Source of the DNA: Chara braunii
Lineage: Eukaryota; Streptophyta; Charophyceae; Charales; Characeae
Assembly (NCBI GenBank): GCA_003427395.1
Contig: BFEA01000101.1
Coordinates: 980,043-1,009,279, forward strand
DNA length: 29,237 nt
Direction: 5' to 3'
A model generated the notes under the pieces. That model made no database searches and was not told the origin of the DNA. It saw nothing but the letters and a program-made list of their open reading frames with translations. Positions 27,222 to 29,237 of this stretch are shown here, piece after piece. A program made the position numbers and the translations under genes. Numbering within the stretch: position 1 is the first letter of the stretch; every line of letters begins with the position of its first letter.

Positions 27222-27704
27222 ATGGCGGACCGAAATCGCATGCGCGATTACAGGCCTAGATATATGAAGTACTCTAGGATGTGGGAGAGAGAGGACGAGA
27301 AGGGTACTATAGTGGAAACCATACTGACCTACGGTAAGCCTGGCAGGGAAGTGAGGCTAAAAGTTAATGTGTGTGGCCATAGAGAGCAGGAAATGAGGAG
27401 AGATGAGGGTCTGCAGGCTGCAGTTACCGAGGCGCGTAACAAAGCCGAGCGGAGGTGCAGGCGTGACGGGGTAACTGCAGGCATGCGGGTAACGATCACT
27501 TACCACGAAGGTGACTCATCGACGGGGACTACTGACCGAGAGGTACAACACAATGACCGAGACTCCGAAGGGGAGTCAGAGATGAGTGACAGGGAGGCTG
27601 ATATCCAGGTCTGGCATGAGCTGGACCAGACCCGCCGAAACCAACCGTTGGCAGGCCCAGTGGAGCGCGGGCCCGAGGTGAGTTCGCGACAGCGGGGAGA
27701 CTGA
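27222..27704 (+). CDS. Unrecognised 160-aa protein, charged
   Basis: I do not recognise this protein. The first ATG in the open frame is at 27222. The product starts MADRNRMRDYRPRYMKYSRM, is rich in Arg, Glu and Asp, and is mixed enough in composition to look like real coding sequence: EDEKGTIVETILTYGKPGRE, VRLKVNVCGHREQEMRRDEG, GMRVTITYHEGD. The C-terminal third is acidic and Ser/Arg-rich and looks disordered. It lies downstream of a TATA-like box and after a gag-like ORF on the same strand, so it may belong to a retrotransposon or be a small host gene. No membrane segment or signal peptide is seen. Confidence 0.4.
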   Translation: MADRNRMRDYRPRYMKYSRMWEREDEKGTIVETILTYGKPGREVRLKVNVCGHREQEMRRDEGLQAAVTEARNKAERRCRRDGVTAGMRVTITYHEGDSSTGTTDREVQHNDRDSEGESEMSDREADIQVWHELDQTRRNQPLAGPVERGPEVSSRQRGD

Positions 27705-29237
27705 GGAGAGTACAGTGGTACGGGCACATGCTCGGGTACTTGTCTGACACGTGGCGCGGCCTAGGGGGAGCAAGAGGGCGGTCAACGAGAGGAGTGAGAG
27801 GGAGAGACATTCAGGCATGGCGATCGAGAGGAAAAGTCAATGTTCGTGCAGAGAGGGCCTCAAGACGACGGTGAGCCAGGAGGAACGCCAACCTTGACTG
27901 GCCAGGAGAGCGAGATCATTCCCTTCTTCGTGGACTCTGAGTGAGGTTTGGTTGAAGGGTTGCCTCATCTTCCATCTCCTGGAGTACCACGAGACTGCGA
28001 CCTGTGCAGCATCCTCCCAAAGACAGGTAGGCGGGGAGATGCCACTACGAGTACACGACATACGGACAATACGTAGTTACACGCGGGTGGTCAGTTACTC
28101 GGAGCGTATGTGAGCGTGCTAGAGAGAGAGGATGCTAGACTTCGAATGCACTCAATGTACTTGAGAGTTGCTGTTGACGGCATCACAAGGTCGTCCTACT
28201 GCTTTTCGTAAGCTGTAAGCTGGCTATTGTTCGCCATCCTTGGTGCGGTGGCGGTAGAGAGGAGGCGCGTTGGCAAGGTGGAAACAAGGTAGTTACGAGA
28301 ATAGTGCGTGTGACGATCAAGAGAAAGAGAGTGAGGGTTGGTTGGGCTGATGAGCCCATGAAGGTAGTCTCCTGACGACGTCGCGAGGGAGAGGACAAGA
28401 TTGACAACCGTGAGAGAGAGAGGGAAGACGAGAGTTGCGTGCGCGGCTCTCTGTTGACATCAACATTCACGAAAGGGGACATCGTGACGACGGAAGGAGG
28501 GGACTTTCACTTGAGAACAATGCCGAGAAGAGAAGGCTCAATAAACGCCTTTTCTTGATCCTGTTTGCTCTCTAGCATGGCGTGCCTCAATCTTGATGTT
28601 GGTTCATCTCTACTCTTCGGCCCCGTTCTACATTAGCTGTCTTTTTTTACTTTTTCCGAGTGGCAGGTATGATGCCTCTTGAGGCCCCTTGAGGGAACTA
28701 TGAGTTACTCGTATTCTGAGCATTGTGCACATCTGAGCGGGGTCGCTATTAGTTGTTATCTCCACTGAGTACAGTCAGCCCTCAGTCCGATCACTCTTCG
28801 GTGGATTACTGATTATCAAGAGTTGTCCAGAAGTTAAGGATGGTAAGAAATGACCATTGATTAGTGAGTTCACTGATTGAAATCAGGCTGAGGGATTGAA
28901 TGAACGAGGTATGCAACGGGAGTTGGTATGAACTTTATGCACCCGTTGATATTAATACTGGAGGGATGTTACAAAAGAGTATTAACCGGGGAGCTAAAGG
29001 AGTAGTAACAGTCAGGTATGTATGAGTGTTGTCGTCAGAGATTGACGGAGTCACTAATTAGTGGCCTCGACTGAGCATTCTCGGAAAAGCTTGGATGACT
29101 GTTCCTACACTCGTTAAAATGTTGGAGAAGAAACAATGGGTTGTCGTTGGCAATGTCTATAACATATCAGACAAAGGTGAGACCCATTGACTTGGCTTTG
29201 ATCTTGTATAGACCCCTTGTGAGTGCAGGGGCTGATT
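27705..29237. other. No convincing gene; purine-rich non-coding sequence
   Basis: GA-rich on the + strand, which creates Ser/Leu-rich shadow frames on the other strand. An AATAAA at 28540-28545 could be a polyadenylation signal for a transcript from the 27222 ORF. At about 28959-28975 the sequence CTGGAGGGATGTTACAA resembles a polypurine tract followed by an LTR start (TG...), but no partner LTR end was found in the window. Confidence 0.4.

Noticed and set aside
28183-28482. Minus-strand 99-codon frame
   Set aside because: Ser/Leu-rich product arising from GA-repeats on the + strand; no conserved features.
28959-28975. Polypurine tract and LTR-like start (GGAGGGATGTTACAA)
   Set aside because: No matching LTR end, duplicate copy or internal pol gene in the window supports an LTR retrotransposon.

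Overview
This is a eukaryotic, repeat-dominated window from a plant-lineage nuclear genome. It carries plant L1-like non-LTR retrotransposons, a PIF/Harbinger DNA transposon with a trihelix (Myb/SANT-like) partner protein, hAT-type and TTAA-type miniature elements, and a CCHC zinc-knuckle/coiled-coil ORF. The combination reminds me of charophyte algae such as Chara; that is an inference and needs a search. No ordinary host gene, tRNA, rRNA or CRISPR array could be supported. The assembly is imperfect: there is a 644-base N gap (14350-14993), two isolated N bases (11792 and 18111), and what looks like leftover Nextera mate-pair junction adapter at 13123-13151.

Region by region. 1-1000: low-complexity T-rich then A-rich DNA and a short GC-rich patch. 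About 1000-10654: one long, decayed L1-like LINE on the + strand. It has ORF1 with a zinc knuckle, then ORF2 with AP endonuclease, reverse transcriptase and zf-RVT, and a poly(A) tail. Its RT domain is split by a 756-bp hAT-type miniature element with an 8-bp target duplication. 10656-12694: a second, 5'-truncated LINE ORF2 of a different subfamily, starting at the first element's poly(A). It is interrupted by a 143-bp TTAA-flanked miniature inverted-repeat element and probably by a short LINE-3'-end-like repeat. 12695-15883: no recognisable genes; holds the adapter-like junction, a 21-bp degenerate tandem repeat and the N gap.

15884-24184 is the centrepiece: an 8.3-kb GC-rich PIF/Harbinger-type transposon bounded by perfect 22-bp inverted repeats. 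It carries three genes. (i) A DDE nuclease on the + strand keeps all three catalytic residues but has two in-frame stops. (ii) An unrecognised, tryptophan-containing protein on the - strand is broken by a frame change and a stop. (iii) A trihelix DNA-binding protein on the - strand is open from end to end. In known PIF/Harbinger elements the Myb-like protein binds the ends and helps bring the nuclease to DNA; the middle protein is an extra component without an obvious role.

24185-26288 holds 107-bp tandem repeats with an inverted relative, hairpins, a relative of the hAT miniature element and an A(T)6 microsatellite. 26289-26759 is a CCHC zinc-knuckle plus charged coiled-coil protein, probably gag-like and cut short by a one-base frameshift. 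27222-27704 is an unrecognised 160-aa ORF behind a TATA-like box. The remainder to 29237 shows no convincing gene.
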